A DNA stretch of 64,000 bases. Origin: Cacajao melanocephalus (lineage: Eukaryota > Chordata > Mammalia > Primates > Pitheciidae). The translations under genes were made by a program, and so were the position numbers. The stretch's first letter is position 1. Each line of letters opens with the position of its first letter. The stretch is taken from positions 168,513 to 232,512 of the forward strand of contig CAUYLG010026798.1 of assembly GCA_963573385.1 (NCBI GenBank), read 5' to 3'. This document shows, piece by piece, positions 44,674 through 57,099 of the stretch. Below the pieces are notes generated by a model. That model did no database searches. It had not been told where the DNA came from and saw only the letters and a list, made by a program, of their open reading frames with translations.

Positions 44674-46345
44674 GGTTTTCATTTCTGTTTCTTCTCTTAA
44701 ATCCACCTCCCTGCTCATCTGTGTGTGGGCTGCTTGGTCCTCTGCAGGATCTCTCAGCTGTGGGTCCAGTTATTTGCTCGCCTCTACACCCCTAAACACA
44801 CACATTCCCCAAAGCCCTGTGGCGAGAGCATCAGCCTCTGTTAGGAAGAGAAAAGCAAACAAAATCCAGGGAAACAGATGAAATTTCCTTGAAAGTAACA
44901 TAATCCAGGTCTGGCCCTCTCTCGTCTTCCTCGCCTCTCGGTTTTCAGACCCAGCCAGTCAGCTACATTGACTGAACATGAGTGAGATGGACACACAGAT
45001 CACATGGCTGAAAACTGCCCCATCACTTGAGGTATCACCACGCAAGGCAGCAGGAAGAAACCGGATGAGAAAGAAGAACTAAGAAGATGTTGAGAAAATG
45101 AGAAAAGATTCATCCACACAGACCAACAAAACTCCAAAAGAAACCCCACACTTTATACTGAAATCTTCTCTAATGAGGAATTCACTGCTTTGTATGTGTC
45201 CATCCTGAACTCCAGACAAGGGTGGTGGGAAGAGAAACCTACAGGCTTCCTCTGTGCACTCCTGGGGCGTGCCGCAGTGTGAGTCCCCAGTGGGCTTAGG
45301 GAACAGCCCAGAACCAGGTGCTGTGTGTGCAGGGTGTTACGTGAGCACAGTGTTATGAAGCCCTGATGGAATTCTTCAATGTATCCTGCCATCCCCCAAC
45401 TCCCCTGACTCCCTGCAACTTCTCTTCCGACTTGCTCATTTCGTAACTGTGAATCCATCCCTATTTGAAGATTCATCTCAAGAAGGACAGTGAGGCAGAA
45501 GTCAGGTTACTGGGCTGTGAGGAGCAGTTGGGAATGAAGAGTTTCTTATTTAGTTCTCTTAAATTACGTTAAACTATAATATGTGACTTCTACCTGTCAG
45601 AAAAACTATACACCTTTGTTAGAATGATGATTTTCAAATGGTTACATATTGATAAATCAACATCTCTACCTCTCCCACAGCCGTCTCTGGCTTCCCTCTT
45701 TAGGAATTACAGGCTCCCTACCCCCATGGACCAACACGTTTAATCAGATGTTAAAGACTTAAGACTTTTTATTTTAAAATTGTACCTGTTGCTTCTTTCT
45801 CTTTCTTGTGAATATCTTTAATCAAGGTTTCCCCTACACTAAAGACACCCATGCATTAGCAGGTGCGGGACGTGGGGCACTGCCGCCATTGGAAGGAGGA
45901 AGAGAGCTTGGAGGCCACTCTGACCTTTGAGAATCACCTTCAACAAAGGCGGTCTTCTCAGCCACCGGAGGGAGCTCTGTGGCCTCCGAGGTCATGCACA
46001 GAGCGTGAGTGGGGGTGGGAGTGGGGGGAGACATACACTTACATCCTCTTCCTGCCTTCCAGGGAGCTAAAGACCCCTTTTCTTGTTGGAATAACAATAT
46101 GTTGCTCATGGAAGGAAAAATTCGAACATCCTCATCCCTAATGCCTGGAACAGTGCTGGGCTATTACAGCTGGGTATGACAGACACATGGGAGTGAAAAC
46201 TTGATGGGAAATGCCATTTCTAATGCTGGAAAAAGGCACATCTGTGTGTTGTGTAAAAGGGTAGTTAATGGTGGAGCAGAACATCCAAAAATAGACTTAA
46301 TTATAGGAGAACAGTGAAGGTAGAAATGATTGAAGGGCAAAAGAC
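44674..46345. other. Unique DNA, no gene recognised
   Basis: No transposon or exon recognised. Frames are short. Confidence 0.5.
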
Positions 46346-46645
46346 TTTTTTTTTTTTTTTTTGAGATGGAGTCTCTCTGTGTTACTGAGGCTAGAATGCA
46401 GTGGCGTGATCTTGGGTCACTGCAACCTCCGCCTCCTCGGTTCAAGAAATTCTCTCTGCCTCAGCCTCCCGAGTAGCTGGGATTATAGGCATCCACCACC
46501 ACGCTCAGCTAATTTTTATATTTTCAGTAGAGAGGGGTTTTCACCATGTTGGCCAGGCTGGTCTCAAACCGCTGACCTCAAGTTATACACTTGCCTTGGC
46601 CTCCCAAAGTGTGGGGATTACAGGTGTAAACACATTTGCCTGGCT
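46346..46645 (-). mobile_element. Alu, full length, minus strand
   Basis: A 17-T start, then 'gagatggagtctctctgtgt', 'agaatgcagtggcgtgatct', 'gcctcagcctcccgagtagc', the linker 'tttttatattttcagtagag', 'caccatgttggccaggctgg' and 'ctcccaaagtgtggggatta'. The target-site duplication 'gcaaaagac' (46337-46345) and 'gcaaatgac' (46646-46654) has one mismatch. Confidence 0.97.
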
Positions 46646-46759
46646 GCAAATGACTTTTTTAAAAACCTTTTTTGGTCAAGGCTGACACTGCAGTGATTTT
46701 AAACGTTATCAAATAAAAGACGTGTCCACTGCCAGCTGCTGCATACTGCAATCTCGCCT

Positions 46760-47325
46760 GCAAGAGACCAGGTACTCTTCAATACACACAATCCCACTCC
46801 ACCAAGAGACCAGGTGCTCTCCAATACACACAATATCGCTCCACCAAGAGACCAGGCACTCTTCAATACACACAATCCCACTCCACCAACACACCAGGCG
46901 CTCTCCAATACACACAATCCCGCTCCACCAAGACACCAGGCGCTCTCCAATACACACAATCCCACTCCACCAAACACTCTCCAATACACACAATCCCATT
47001 CCACCAAGCCACCAGGCGCTCTCCAATACACACAACCCCACTCCACCAGGACACCAGGCACTCTCCAATACACACAACCCCACTCCACCAAGAGACCAGG
47101 CACTCTCCAATACACACAATCCCACTCCACCAAGACACTAGGCGCTCTCCAATACACACAACCCCACTCCACCAAACACTCTCCAATACACACAATCCCA
47201 CTCCACCAAGACACCAGGCACTCTCCAATACACACAATCCCTCTCCACTAAGACACCAGGCACTCTCCAATACACACAATCCTACTCCATCAAGACACCA
47301 GGCACTCTCCAATACATCCTATCAG
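46760..47325. repeat. 42-bp minisatellite with 202-bp higher-order structure, 14 units
   Basis: The unit 'ccaggcgctctccaatacac' plus 'acaatcccactccaccaagaca' recurs at 46768, 46810, 46852, 46894, 46936, 47012, 47054, 47096, 47138, 47214, 47256 and 47298. Two shortened 34-bp units (missing the 'gacaccagg' segment) begin near 46978 and 47180. Both produce an identical 76-bp gap and lie 202 bp apart, so a five-unit block (four full plus one short) has been duplicated. The 42-bp period keeps both strands open in more than one frame. Confidence 0.97.
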
Positions 47326-50164
47326 ATTATTTTACATGTCTCCACCTAAAGCTGTTCTTACAAAGAAGCATGCGATGCCTTTCAATATTGTGCGTTTCAG
47401 GGTTAAGCTGCCATCCACCTCTGTGGATAATAACTCACCAAAGACAGTGAGAGGTATACTTGGAAATTACTTGTATTTGGAGATCAAATTTTGCTTTGAT
47501 TGATTTTTTTTCTCTTAAGTATTTCTTCCCTAGCTATTCCAGGATCAGAAAGTGACAGAACGGTTGGCGGTGAATTGCAGTGGTTTAATGCCTTATTTTA
47601 AATTTATGTTTACCGTTTTATCTTCTTGTTTTTTATTCTTTATCTGAGGTGAATGCTTTACCAGCCATTAGGTGTTACTAGTGGAGCTGCAATCAATGAC
47701 GGTAATGTGAGCAGCATCAAATACGGACCTGCTTTTATCAGGGAGCAGAGTAGAATGTATAGACCAGCTGCGTGCTGAAATTCACTTTGCTAAAATGCTG
47801 GCCTTTTCACTCTCCTTCCTGGAAGCATGGGTGATGCTTTTTCTCTCCTACATAGAGCTACTGACTAGGGTCAAGGCCATGCTAATTGACATGGCTGACA
47901 TCAAGTTTCTTGCCTCTCAGAAGCAGAACATTCCATGCACGAAAAACAGTGAGAAACTGAGGAATAGGAACAGCCTGGGGGCAGAGGAGGCGAGCACCCC
48001 TGGGCTCCAAAATCTTGTCTCCTTTGCTGCTTCTCCCGTGGGCTGGTCTTTGTCCCAGAAGCCAGAAGGCAGCCACAGGTATTTACATATTCAGGTAACA
48101 CATTTTGTGTTGCAGTGATTTCTTCTTCTCAAGGCAACAAATCCAAATGGTGTTTCAGTAGAGTATTTTCAGTTCCTTTTGATTCCTCCAAGTATTTTTA
48201 TTTCAAAGGAAAACAGTCCTACTTTTCAACAAACCAAGGGCCTGGCCTAGACTAGAATCTGCAGGACTGTGTTGCTTTCTGAGGTAATTGAGGGATCTGA
48301 AGCCTGATTTCTCAGGTATTTTTATCTTCTTCCTGTATATGAGGTTAAAGATCTCACTCCATTAAATAAACACACATTGACGTGCTCATCAGAAAGACAA
48401 CACTGGCCTTACAGCAGGAGACTGATGGGGAACAGAAGAATCACACCCTTCTCCTCTCCAGGGACACCACAGTGGAAAATGGCAGGAAGCGGGTTTTTGT
48501 TGGGACAAAGGGTATTCCCGGGGCCTCCTGACATGGCTTTATGTGTTCCCCTCTCCATGTGCCCAGTCCAGAGTGAAGAGGAGCTACACCCCACAGAAAA
48601 AGTTTAGGAATTTTATTTCATCGAATGGATATCAAAATTATTTCCATCATAACAGACATTGTTTCCAGAAAATATGACCTTTTCCTGTGGATTCCTTTAT
48701 GGGTGCTTCCTCTACGCCGTGTCCCAGGTTCTTGTACAGACGCACAGCTCAGCACCACGCCCCAATCTGCCTCGGACCTGCCCACAGGAGCCTCCTTTCA
48801 TGGCCTTGACCTCAGCTCCACCTTGTTGGAGGAAGCAAAGACTCTGAAGGAGGAAGAGACACGTGTGTTCCACCCCTGGGGCCTCAAATCCTCATGCGTC
48901 CCATTTCCTGGAATTTCCTTGCCTGTGAAGGTGTGTCTCTCCCAGTGATGGCTCATCCAAATCTTGATTTGCAGCTCGTTTGGCACAGTCTTCTCACAGC
49001 ATGTGTTTTCTGCACATTGTGTTTTGAACCTGGTTTCCTAATTTAGCCTTTGAGAGGTCCCGATGTGGAGAATTAATCTTGTGACTTGATGGAGACAGTG
49101 TTTGGAAATCAATCCCGTGGCCTGGTCTGTCAGGTGGAGAGCAGGTGATGTGCAGAGCTGTGTCTCACCTGAGGATGGGAGGATGGGCGGCCGTGGGCCA
49201 TTTGGAGTGTGGATTAACCACTAAACAGGGATGCCTTTGCGGGCTCTGTTTGGCATAGATTTTTTCAAAATAAAATGTAATCTTCTCCTTTGTTTATACA
49301 TAAGACATTTGGCTCAGAAGATTGTGAAGTTGAAGCTTAGTTAAAGCTCTGTTTCCTGCAGGCAGCACAGAATTCAGACCTTTGTCTGATTTATCCTCCA
49401 CTTGTGGGGGGACCAGCCTGGGACACACAGCAGAGTCAGCTCCTGATGGCGTGAAGGCTGCAGGGGCTGAAGGAAGAGTTCCTGGCCTCCGTTCTTTCTC
49501 ATCATGAAAAATACCGTATCCAGAGTCGTTAACGTTCTACAGTGTGTGAAGGCCTAAGTAAGACACAGGTCTCTTTAGGAAACACGACCTGGTGGCTTGT
49601 GCTCACATTAGGGCGGAAATGACAGATAGGAGATGCTGGAAGGCTGAGGTGAGCCACAGCTCTGTCTGGGGCTCCACTTTGTGTGGGCTGCCTTCTGTCC
49701 CCTGGGGTTCCAGTTTCTCCATAGCAGAGACTCTAGTTTAATGGGTTATCTTTCTATGACTGTTCAAAGTGAAGATTTTAGGAACTTAAGGGAGTTTTCT
49801 GTTTTAGAGGAGAGGTGAGAAAATCAAGGGGGATGCAGAAAAGGAACGCTGGGCTCCTAAACCCAAGCTGCCTGCTTGCAGCTTCAGGGCCGACCCCACA
49901 CCAAGCTTTGGTCTGAAAAGCCCAATCTGCTCCTCAAAGATAATGGAAGAATGCATTTACTCAGGAAAAACTGCCCTGACTAAATGTGTATTAATTTTCT
50001 CTGGAAAGGGGAGTGTGAATATGTTTATATCCTTCTTGGTCAGAATCCTTCAGCCAGGGCCTGCGCTGGCCGACAGCAAAACACGCGGGCCTTCAGTCAG
50101 GACGCCGACAAGAACTTGCAGGAAGCTGTGAGAAGAACGTTCAGGAGAAGCACGGGCTTTGGGC
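47326..50164. other. Unique DNA, no gene recognised
   Basis: About 2.8 kb with no recognised transposon. AT-rich parts at 47460-47650 and 48110-48210. No credible exon. Confidence 0.5.
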
Positions 50165-50345
50165 ACAGCCAGGAGTCACAGGAGACTTTCAGGTTCAGGT
50201 CCCAGTTTTGCTAAATTCAGTGTCATTTCAGGGCAAGACTTTCCTTTTCTGTAAAATGGGAATAATAGTGTCTCCTTCCTGGGGTCACAGTGAGGATTCA
50301 GTGAAGATGTGTGCAAGGAGGTGCTTGGCACATGCCACGTAACCA
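50165..50345 (+). mobile_element. MIR SINE
   Basis: 'caggttcaggtcccagtttt', 'gtcatttcagggcaagactt', 'tccttttctgtaaaatggga', 'ataatagtgtctccttcctg', 'gtcacagtgaggattcagtg' and 'aggtgcttggcacatgccac' follow the sense MIR consensus from the box-B-proximal core to near the 3' end. Confidence 0.85.
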
Positions 50346-53049
50346 TCACATATGAGATCCTTTTCCCTTCTCTCTACCGTCACTGCGGAATCCACCCTCC
50401 AGCCTGCAAGCCACATCTGTGAACACACAACCCCTGCTGCGCGTCAGCAGAGGGAGGAGGGCATGGCATGGAAATCCACAGGAGAGGACTATGCGGGGGG
50501 ACACAAGACACACCTGAGGGAAGGAACAGAGGAGGCCACCAAGGGAACATCTTAAATATGGAGGGAGAAGGGGAGGTCACCTCAGGTCCTGAGAAACGTC
50601 AGCCTACATCCTAACACCACTGATCTAAACTAAGAGTGGCTGCTTCATAAGTATTACCTGCTCCAGGACCGAATGAGTCGTTGCAAGTCGCTAAGTGGAG
50701 ACCTACTTATGCTGCCTTTTATAACAAAGCTACTGTGCAGTGGTTTATACTCAATCTCTTAAGAGGACAGTTTAGACTTTCTGCAAATTGCTACAATATA
50801 CACAGCTAATTAATAACACAAGTTTGCTCTGATAAGGGGGAAAGCATTTCTTGCCTAAAGAGGGGTGTTGTTTAGCCTTGTAAAACTGTAGTTATGTCTT
50901 CTCCCCATCCTACCAAGCATATCTTCATAAAAATTAGAAAGAATCCGTCTGTTTTCTTGCCAGGCTAATCTCTTTGTGAATCTTATTTCGATTTGAATTC
51001 CAATGAGCAAATAGCAAGGTTTGTGCAACGTTTGTTAGCTGCAGACTGTAACATGGATGCCGGGTTTTCTTTCCCCTTTTTCCTTTTCATACTGTCTTTA
51101 CTTTGGTGAGACATTTGATATGAAGGAAGCCAGATTATGTTTCATTAGAAAGAGTGACCCTAAGCATAGGTGGTGACTTGAGCTTCCAAGGGAGGAACGT
51201 TCCGAAGTATCTTCAAAGAGGGCGAGCCAGAAGAGTTCCAACGATGCTTCCTGCCCTTCTGTCACTCTGTATACGTGATCCCATGCCTGGTTCTCACAGG
51301 AAACTCTTACATCCACACACCCCTCTCCTTCCCTTACCTCAACCAGACAACTACCTTAGCAGCTCAGCTGTGTTATTGAGACATTTCAGCGTGAAATTTG
51401 TTTTTCCTCACTGAACTTTAGGCAGAATTTCAAGTGCCAAGTCTCTAAAGCCAAGTGGGGCTATTAAGAGATAATTACTAATTATGCTAATTTGAGAAGT
51501 TGCTGCTCTTTCCTTCCTGGTCATTTTACGTGCAGCTCTCCCAAGAGCACAGCCCCCTCACAGGGCTAATAACCTTCCCTGCAAAGTGCTCAGTGGAGGA
51601 CCATTTGTCCTAAACTTCCACACCCCAAACCTGGGAAGGTTCACAGCTGAGCAGAAAGGGTGGCTTTAGGGGAGTCTGTGTCCTCATTGTTAATGATTTA
51701 TACCAGTTATTACAGCTTCTTACAGGTCAGCAATAGTTACTCCTTTATCCTCAGCCCGGAAGAGTATATTTAATTTCTAACCTAGTTGTAGTCTCCCCCT
51801 CATCATCTCTGAGTCTTAATAATGTATCCCAAGCATTGGAACCATCTTCAGGGCCCCGCAGCACTGAATCAGTGGCTGCAGCCTCCTGTGACTTGGATAA
51901 TTACCATCCTTTCTCCAAAAATGTTACTATTTAGAAGAAATACAATGGAGTCACAAAAACAACTGATGAATCTCCCTGGGTTTGAGTTGACCCTGCCCTG
52001 GGACACATGTGCCCAGAAGATGTGCTGGAGGGATAAGGATGAGATGCCTGGGACTTCAGCCTGCACATGGGTGCTGGGGGCACCTTCCCCTCCTTCCCGT
52101 TGTCCCCGACACTTATTCATGGCACCCACAGGGCAGGGGAGAGACAAGGCTGGCTGGTAAATCTGGGGTGCTGATCAGTTTATTGGGGCTCACACCACAC
52201 TGCCTGAGTGTGGACTGGAGCGAGGCACTGCCTTGGGCACCTGACCACAAGCTCCTGCAGCCTCTCAGCTTCACACCACGCTCCTGCCTTCAGCTTCGTC
52301 TTTATTGCCAGAAAGACCACACAGGACTTCACCCTCACTCCTCATCTTATTTCTCAGCTTATTCAGACCAGTGCGAGGAGGGGGACAGTTTCAGCTCCTC
52401 CACAGATGCTTCCCAGGCCTGTCTGGCGGCACTGCGGGCTCAAACACAACCAAGCTAGAGGACCTAATGTTTGGCTCAGCCACGTGCGCTCTGCGTTTCC
52501 ACATTTGAAAGTCAGTTCTTGCACACTTTCAGGGCACCATCAGCCAGTGCCGTGTGCTGCTCCGAGGCCCGGCCCATCCTGAGCTTGCTGGGTCCCTGAA
52601 ACAGGCTCACGATGGCCGGGGACACCTCAGCCCGCCCTCAGCATTGCCTGGGATGCCAGGCAGCCCCATCTAGAAGCCAGGGCTGGATACCAGGGGTTAT
52701 GCCTTCCTGTTTGGCCAGTGGGGAGCTGACTTACACTTGCAACGTGAGAAGCTGAGAACAAACTCAGGTCTCCTATCTACAGGGGAACCTGCTGGACACC
52801 CGGTGCCATGCTGAGGCCCTGCTCTGAAGGACGCACTTGGGAAACTCCTACCCCTGGCCAGGAGCAGCACTGACCCTGGGAGCACCACCATAGCTGATGG
52901 GAGCACTGGGAATGCTGGTAACGGGCCCTGAGTTTTTTCGTCTGCTCTTCAATATTGAACATGGTCTCATAGGGGATTCCTTCCTAAGGTGCTTTCCTCC
53001 ACTTGACAAAGAAGAAAAGGCGAGAATAACAAGAGAGCTGGAGACCTTT
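50346..53049. other. Unique DNA, no gene recognised
   Basis: No recognised transposon. AT-rich parts at 50700-51050 and 51440-51520 contain homeodomain-type motifs (the second is listed). GC-rich frames at 52009-52582 have no recognisable domain. Confidence 0.5.
51455..51540. promoter_or_regulatory. Candidate homeodomain/POU motif cluster
   Basis: 'ataattactaattatgctaat' spans 51470-51490 and contains two TAATTA-type cores and an octamer-like ATGCTAAT (51483-51490) within 21 bp. Such composite sites fit POU or paired homeodomain binding. Upstream, 'cagctaattaataac' at about 50802-50816 adds another TAATTA. Motif evidence only. Confidence 0.3.
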
Positions 53050-53165
53050 AGAGCTGACTTCCAGCTGTGTGATCTGAGGCAGTCCCTCACTTCTCAGGAA
53101 CACAGTTGTGTCGTATATTTTCTAACAAATAGGAGTTACAGGCATTGCCAATGCTCTCGAGACTA
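53050..53165 (+). mobile_element. MIR fragment
   Basis: 'agctgacttccagctgtgtg', 'atctgaggcagtccctcact' and 'tctcaggaacacagttgtgt' parallel the MIR core ('acttactagctgtgtgacct', 'tgggcaagtcacttaacct', 'ctcagtttcctcatctgt'). Confidence 0.5.
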
Positions 53166-53675
53166 ATGAGTTTTCTCTTTCTCATGGAAATAAGTGATGA
53201 AAGAGTTTCCCTCCTGCCCAGCCTGCTGCAGATTCACATGTACAGCTTCCTCCTTTATAAGGACCAGGATAAGAGGAGGTGCTGACATTTCCGGGTTATT
53301 CCAGGTTGTAGTAGAATTCTCACAGCTGCCTAGAATTTCCTACAGCTCTGAACCATGCTTTCATGCCCCTAAAAGCATCCTGATAAGGAATCAAAACCTA
53401 AACAAATTCTCTGGGTGGCTTATCCATTTAATGTTAGATGGATGTTGACTTTGGATTTTCCAGCTTTCTCCAGCTGCTCATAATTTTAGTTACTCAAAAT
53501 ACACCCAGTAAAAATACACTTGCAAATTATATATGTGTAAGATACATTAAGAAAATACAACAGCTGGTAATGTTTGAAGCTGTATTTAAAGCAGATGTTC
53601 TCAAATCCATGCATGAAACTTCCTCCAGGACAAAGACCTGAGTGACAGTGACTGTTTTCTTTTTATGACTCAGTA
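53166..53675. other. Unique DNA, no gene recognised
   Basis: No element recognised. Contains an AT-rich half from 53400. Confidence 0.45.
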
Positions 53676-53679
53676 TGTG

Positions 53680-53722
53680 CTTATCTCCTGACACACAGTA
53701 ATCACTCAAAACGTGTTTTATG
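53680..53722 (+). mobile_element. MIR 3'-end remnant
   Basis: 'tcctgacacacagtaatcac' followed by 'tcaaaacgtgttttatg' matches the MIR 3' region ('cctggcacatagtaggcgctcaataaatgttt'). Confidence 0.45.
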
Positions 53723-54279
53723 CAATCTAGCCTAGCAGAAATGCAACAGCTTTTTATTATGTAAAAATTAATATTTTTTGAAAGATTTCACATAGCTCTA
53801 GCAGGCAAAAATTACCTAGTTTGGTGGTCTCCATTTTATATGAATGTAAGAAGTTACGAGATGTATTGCGGAATTTGATTTTTTTTTTGCATGCCTTCTG
53901 CATGAGGAGAGGCTGTGTGGAAGCCAGGGGCAGGCACTCCCTGTGGTGTTCTCAAAGCTGGACGGGCTGTGGCCGGGGGTGCAACCCGGGAGGATTCGGA
54001 AAGCCCCCCTCATCCTACCCAGAAAGCTCTTCCAGTGACTGAAACTACCATTACTTTAACTGCATTGGTCAAAAATGATTTTTCCTGCTAACATGAAGCT
54101 TCTTAGCCCTGACAGCTGGTTTTCATCAGTCACATGTACTTCCCTGTGAAATAGTCCATCAAACTGTTTCCACTTGTCAACTAGCTGACACTGGATTTTA
54201 ATAGCGGCCAGTCTGAGAAAAAAAAGCATAGTTCTTAGGAGACTGGTGATGGAGGACCCTGGGCCATCAGAACCCAGAC
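53723..54279. other. Unique DNA, no gene recognised
   Basis: AT-rich then GC-rich near 53900-54010. Nothing recognised. Confidence 0.45.
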
Positions 54280-54565
54280 TGCAGACACTGGGCACCTGGA
54301 GGGTGCCGTCTACTCCTGGACTCCAGGAGGGAGGGTATCGCTCACACCTGGGTGCTGGGAGGGGACCACACACACCTAGGCACCGGGGAGGGTATCGCTC
54401 ACACCTGGGTGCTGGGAGGGTGCTGCCTATACCTGGGTGGCTGGGAGGGTATCACTCACACATGGGCACCAGGGAGGAACTACCTACACCTGGGTGGTGC
54501 CGGGAGGGAGGGGACCGCTCACACCTGGGCACTGGGAGGGGACCACACACACCTGGGAAGGTGTG
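54280..54565. repeat. Degenerate 25-37 bp minisatellite, about nine copies
   Basis: Repeated 'cacacctgggtgctgggagg' units alternate with 'gtatcgctcac', 'ggaccacacac' or 'gctgcctatac' linkers. Anchors fall near 54293, 54344, 54373, 54401, 54427, 54459, 54483, 54519 and 54548. The linker types recur in a mixed order, consistent with internal unit shuffling. Confidence 0.9.
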
Positions 54566-55440
54566 GGTAACAGGGGGCGAAGGCGGAACTTGCAAAGTCC
54601 CAGTCAGCTGATCCGTTTCAGAAAAGCTTAAGTGGATCCTACAGTGCTCGGAATGAAATCCTCCATTCCCCAGACCAGCACCCACCCACCTTACCACAGA
54701 ACTGTCCTGGCTGCGTGGAGAGTCTGGGTGGGCAGTGCTGCCCTGAGGTATTACAGTAGGATGGGCAGGGGGCGGAGCTTGGTGAAGGAGGTGGGAAAGG
54801 AGGGAGGGGGGACTCTTGATGAATAAAAACAGAGCTGCTATCCATTGCTCAGTGGGTGTAAATGGTCCCAACAGGGTGCTGCAAGACTTTCTCACGTGGG
54901 TTCCAGGGGGTTTCAAAGAGCATTTGCAAAGCCACAATACTCCTCTGTTTGACCAAAAAGCAACGGGAAGAGATTGTAGTGAACCTCAGCACCTGGGTGG
55001 CAGAAGCCTGTTAAGCCAGCACCATGGCCAGGATTCCTCCTGCTGCAGCACCTGAAGCCCTTCCCCCCGGTGAAGCTCCACACTCCTGTCCCGTGGGCAC
55101 ATGGAGAGATCAAAGCCACCCTTGTCACTTTAAAGCGAATCGTCAATGTAGTGCATGTCCTCTCTTCCTTGAGGACACAGAGCGCTATGTTGGAGAACTC
55201 AGGCCACACACATACATAAAATGATATCTGCCCTACAAGTGTGGGTCAGGGTCAGATGCCTGGGTACCCAGCGGTCTACCAAACATGCTTCCTGGAGCTC
55301 TGGGGGCAAAGCTTAGCTCCTTGTTTTGCATAAAGAGACTCTGTGTGTGAGTTCACTTAAAAGATGTTTCATCGCTTCAGAAAAGATTTGATGGGAAAAC
55401 ATGTCTAGAAAATTTGAAAGGAAGGCATTCCTTGGACTAG
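54566..55440. other. Unique DNA, no gene recognised
   Basis: No recognised transposon or exon. Confidence 0.5.
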
Positions 55441-55580
55441 ATTGGTACTAAAACAAACAGAAACCAATGGGCATTTCAGCAGTTTCTATTTAAAATTGGA
55501 CACCAGGATCTGAAACCAAACACATAAAAACGGATGGACATTTCAGCAGTTTCTATTTAAAATTAGATGCCAGGATTTGG
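55441..55580. repeat. 67-bp tandem duplication, about two copies
   Basis: 'catttcagcagtttctattt' plus 'aaaatt' occurs at 55472 and 55539, and the bracketing sequences 'attgg..ctaaaacaaacagaaaccaatgg' and 'attggacaccaggatctgaa' also align. A partial third copy, 'attagatgccaggatttgg', starts at 55562. Confidence 0.9.
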
Positions 55581-57099
55581 ATGATTGGAGTCAGTGTTCC
55601 TGCTGAATTGTGCATGGGGCGAAGGAAGGATGGCGGCGTGAAGCACCTCAATGAACCACTTGTGAGTGTCGCCGTCTAGAACCGGCATGAGGACCAAACA
55701 GAATTTAGGCACCATATATTTTTAAGGGTAATCGCCAATCTCTCTTTCATCTATTACAAACCAAAAAGCTAAAATAAATCCCTAGTGAGAAGGCCTAATC
55801 TGCACGGAGCCTTTAATTCATTGGTTAAAGCTGGCCTCGAGGTCCACATCTAAACCAGCCAACACCCATTTAATGCCTTTTTGAATCTGTGCAGATGTTC
55901 AGAATGTGGAAATAGTCTTCTCTGTATTCAGCCTGAATGGTAAAAGCTACGTCTGGGTCCTAACTCCCTTCTTATGTTTCTTATTTAAGTAACTTTGTTT
56001 CATTCTTTTAGATACATACCCTCCTCCCACAGAAGGCAGGAAGATCAATACTTGCCTTTGCAATCCTGATGCATCCATGCCTATCTGAACCACAGGAAGT
56101 GACTCCACGAAGCCCGTGAGAACGTTCAGCTACTCAGGTGTGCCTTTTGAAGCCGATTCTCCCTGGACAGCCCATTGGAACCAGCTACTTAAAAACCACA
56201 TGCTTCAGTGAAGCTTAACAAGAGGCTTTTATAATCATAATAACCAATTAGTGATATCTGCTCTCATTCTTTCCTAAGTCAAATAATTCTTTTCTTTTTG
56301 TGGTTTGACATCCTGGTTTGATTGCTTTTATTATAAAATAAGAAGTCTGTAAATCATTATGTTTTCCTTTTTCCCTTGGCTACCAGGAAGCTCAGCACTG
56401 TATTCAATGCTCAGTGCAGTAGTCTTATCATCCCCAGAGTTTTCCATTCTATCTGGAGGTGTATTTCCATTTGTAGAACTTTATCTATGCTTTTTATGGT
56501 AATCCTATGAAATTCTTTTTGGAAGTAAATAGAGTTTGAAAGTGAAATAAAAGTCACTAAGTGTATTTTTAATATTTGGGGTTTTCTTGTTTTTACAATA
56601 CAAATAGATTTTGATTAATTGAGGAACTTTCAAGGTTGTTTAATATTAAACGTGATTTTAAAAAATTGTGGATGAAAATCAAGCCACAAATCTAGGAAAT
56701 GCAGGAATGTTTAAGTATCCTGAAGCAGAAACCCAGCCAGTGGCTCAAAATCTGCTTCTCGCCAGTGTTTCCATGTCTGGCCTTATTCTATTATCTTACA
56801 AAGGTCCTGAGAAGAAAATAACATGCTAGTTCTTATTTTCACACAGTTGAAACTAAACCCATTCATTTTAAGCAAAAAGAGCAGGTATTAGAAGTACACA
56901 GAGCACTCCTGGAGCGGCCAGCTGGTGCAGCTGAGGAAGCCAGGAGGCTCCGGAAGATTCCAGAGCTGTCTTGCCGCACAGGGAGGCCTTGGCTTCCATC
57001 ACCCCTGCTCGCCCTTCTGCCCCAGCTGCTGGTGCAAGCTCCAAATACTCTTCTGAACAGCAGCGTGGCTGCAGGGAATGCTGTGTGCAGGTGGTGATG
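55581..57099. other. AT-rich unique DNA, no gene recognised
   Basis: No recognised transposon. Positions 56220-56700 are very AT-rich and could hide diverged LINE sequence, but I cannot identify one. Confidence 0.45.

Noticed and set aside
46699..47312. Open frames of 138-178 codons on both strands with 14-residue periodicity
   Set aside because: A direct consequence of the 42-bp minisatellite period being a multiple of three; frames are open on both strands simultaneously.
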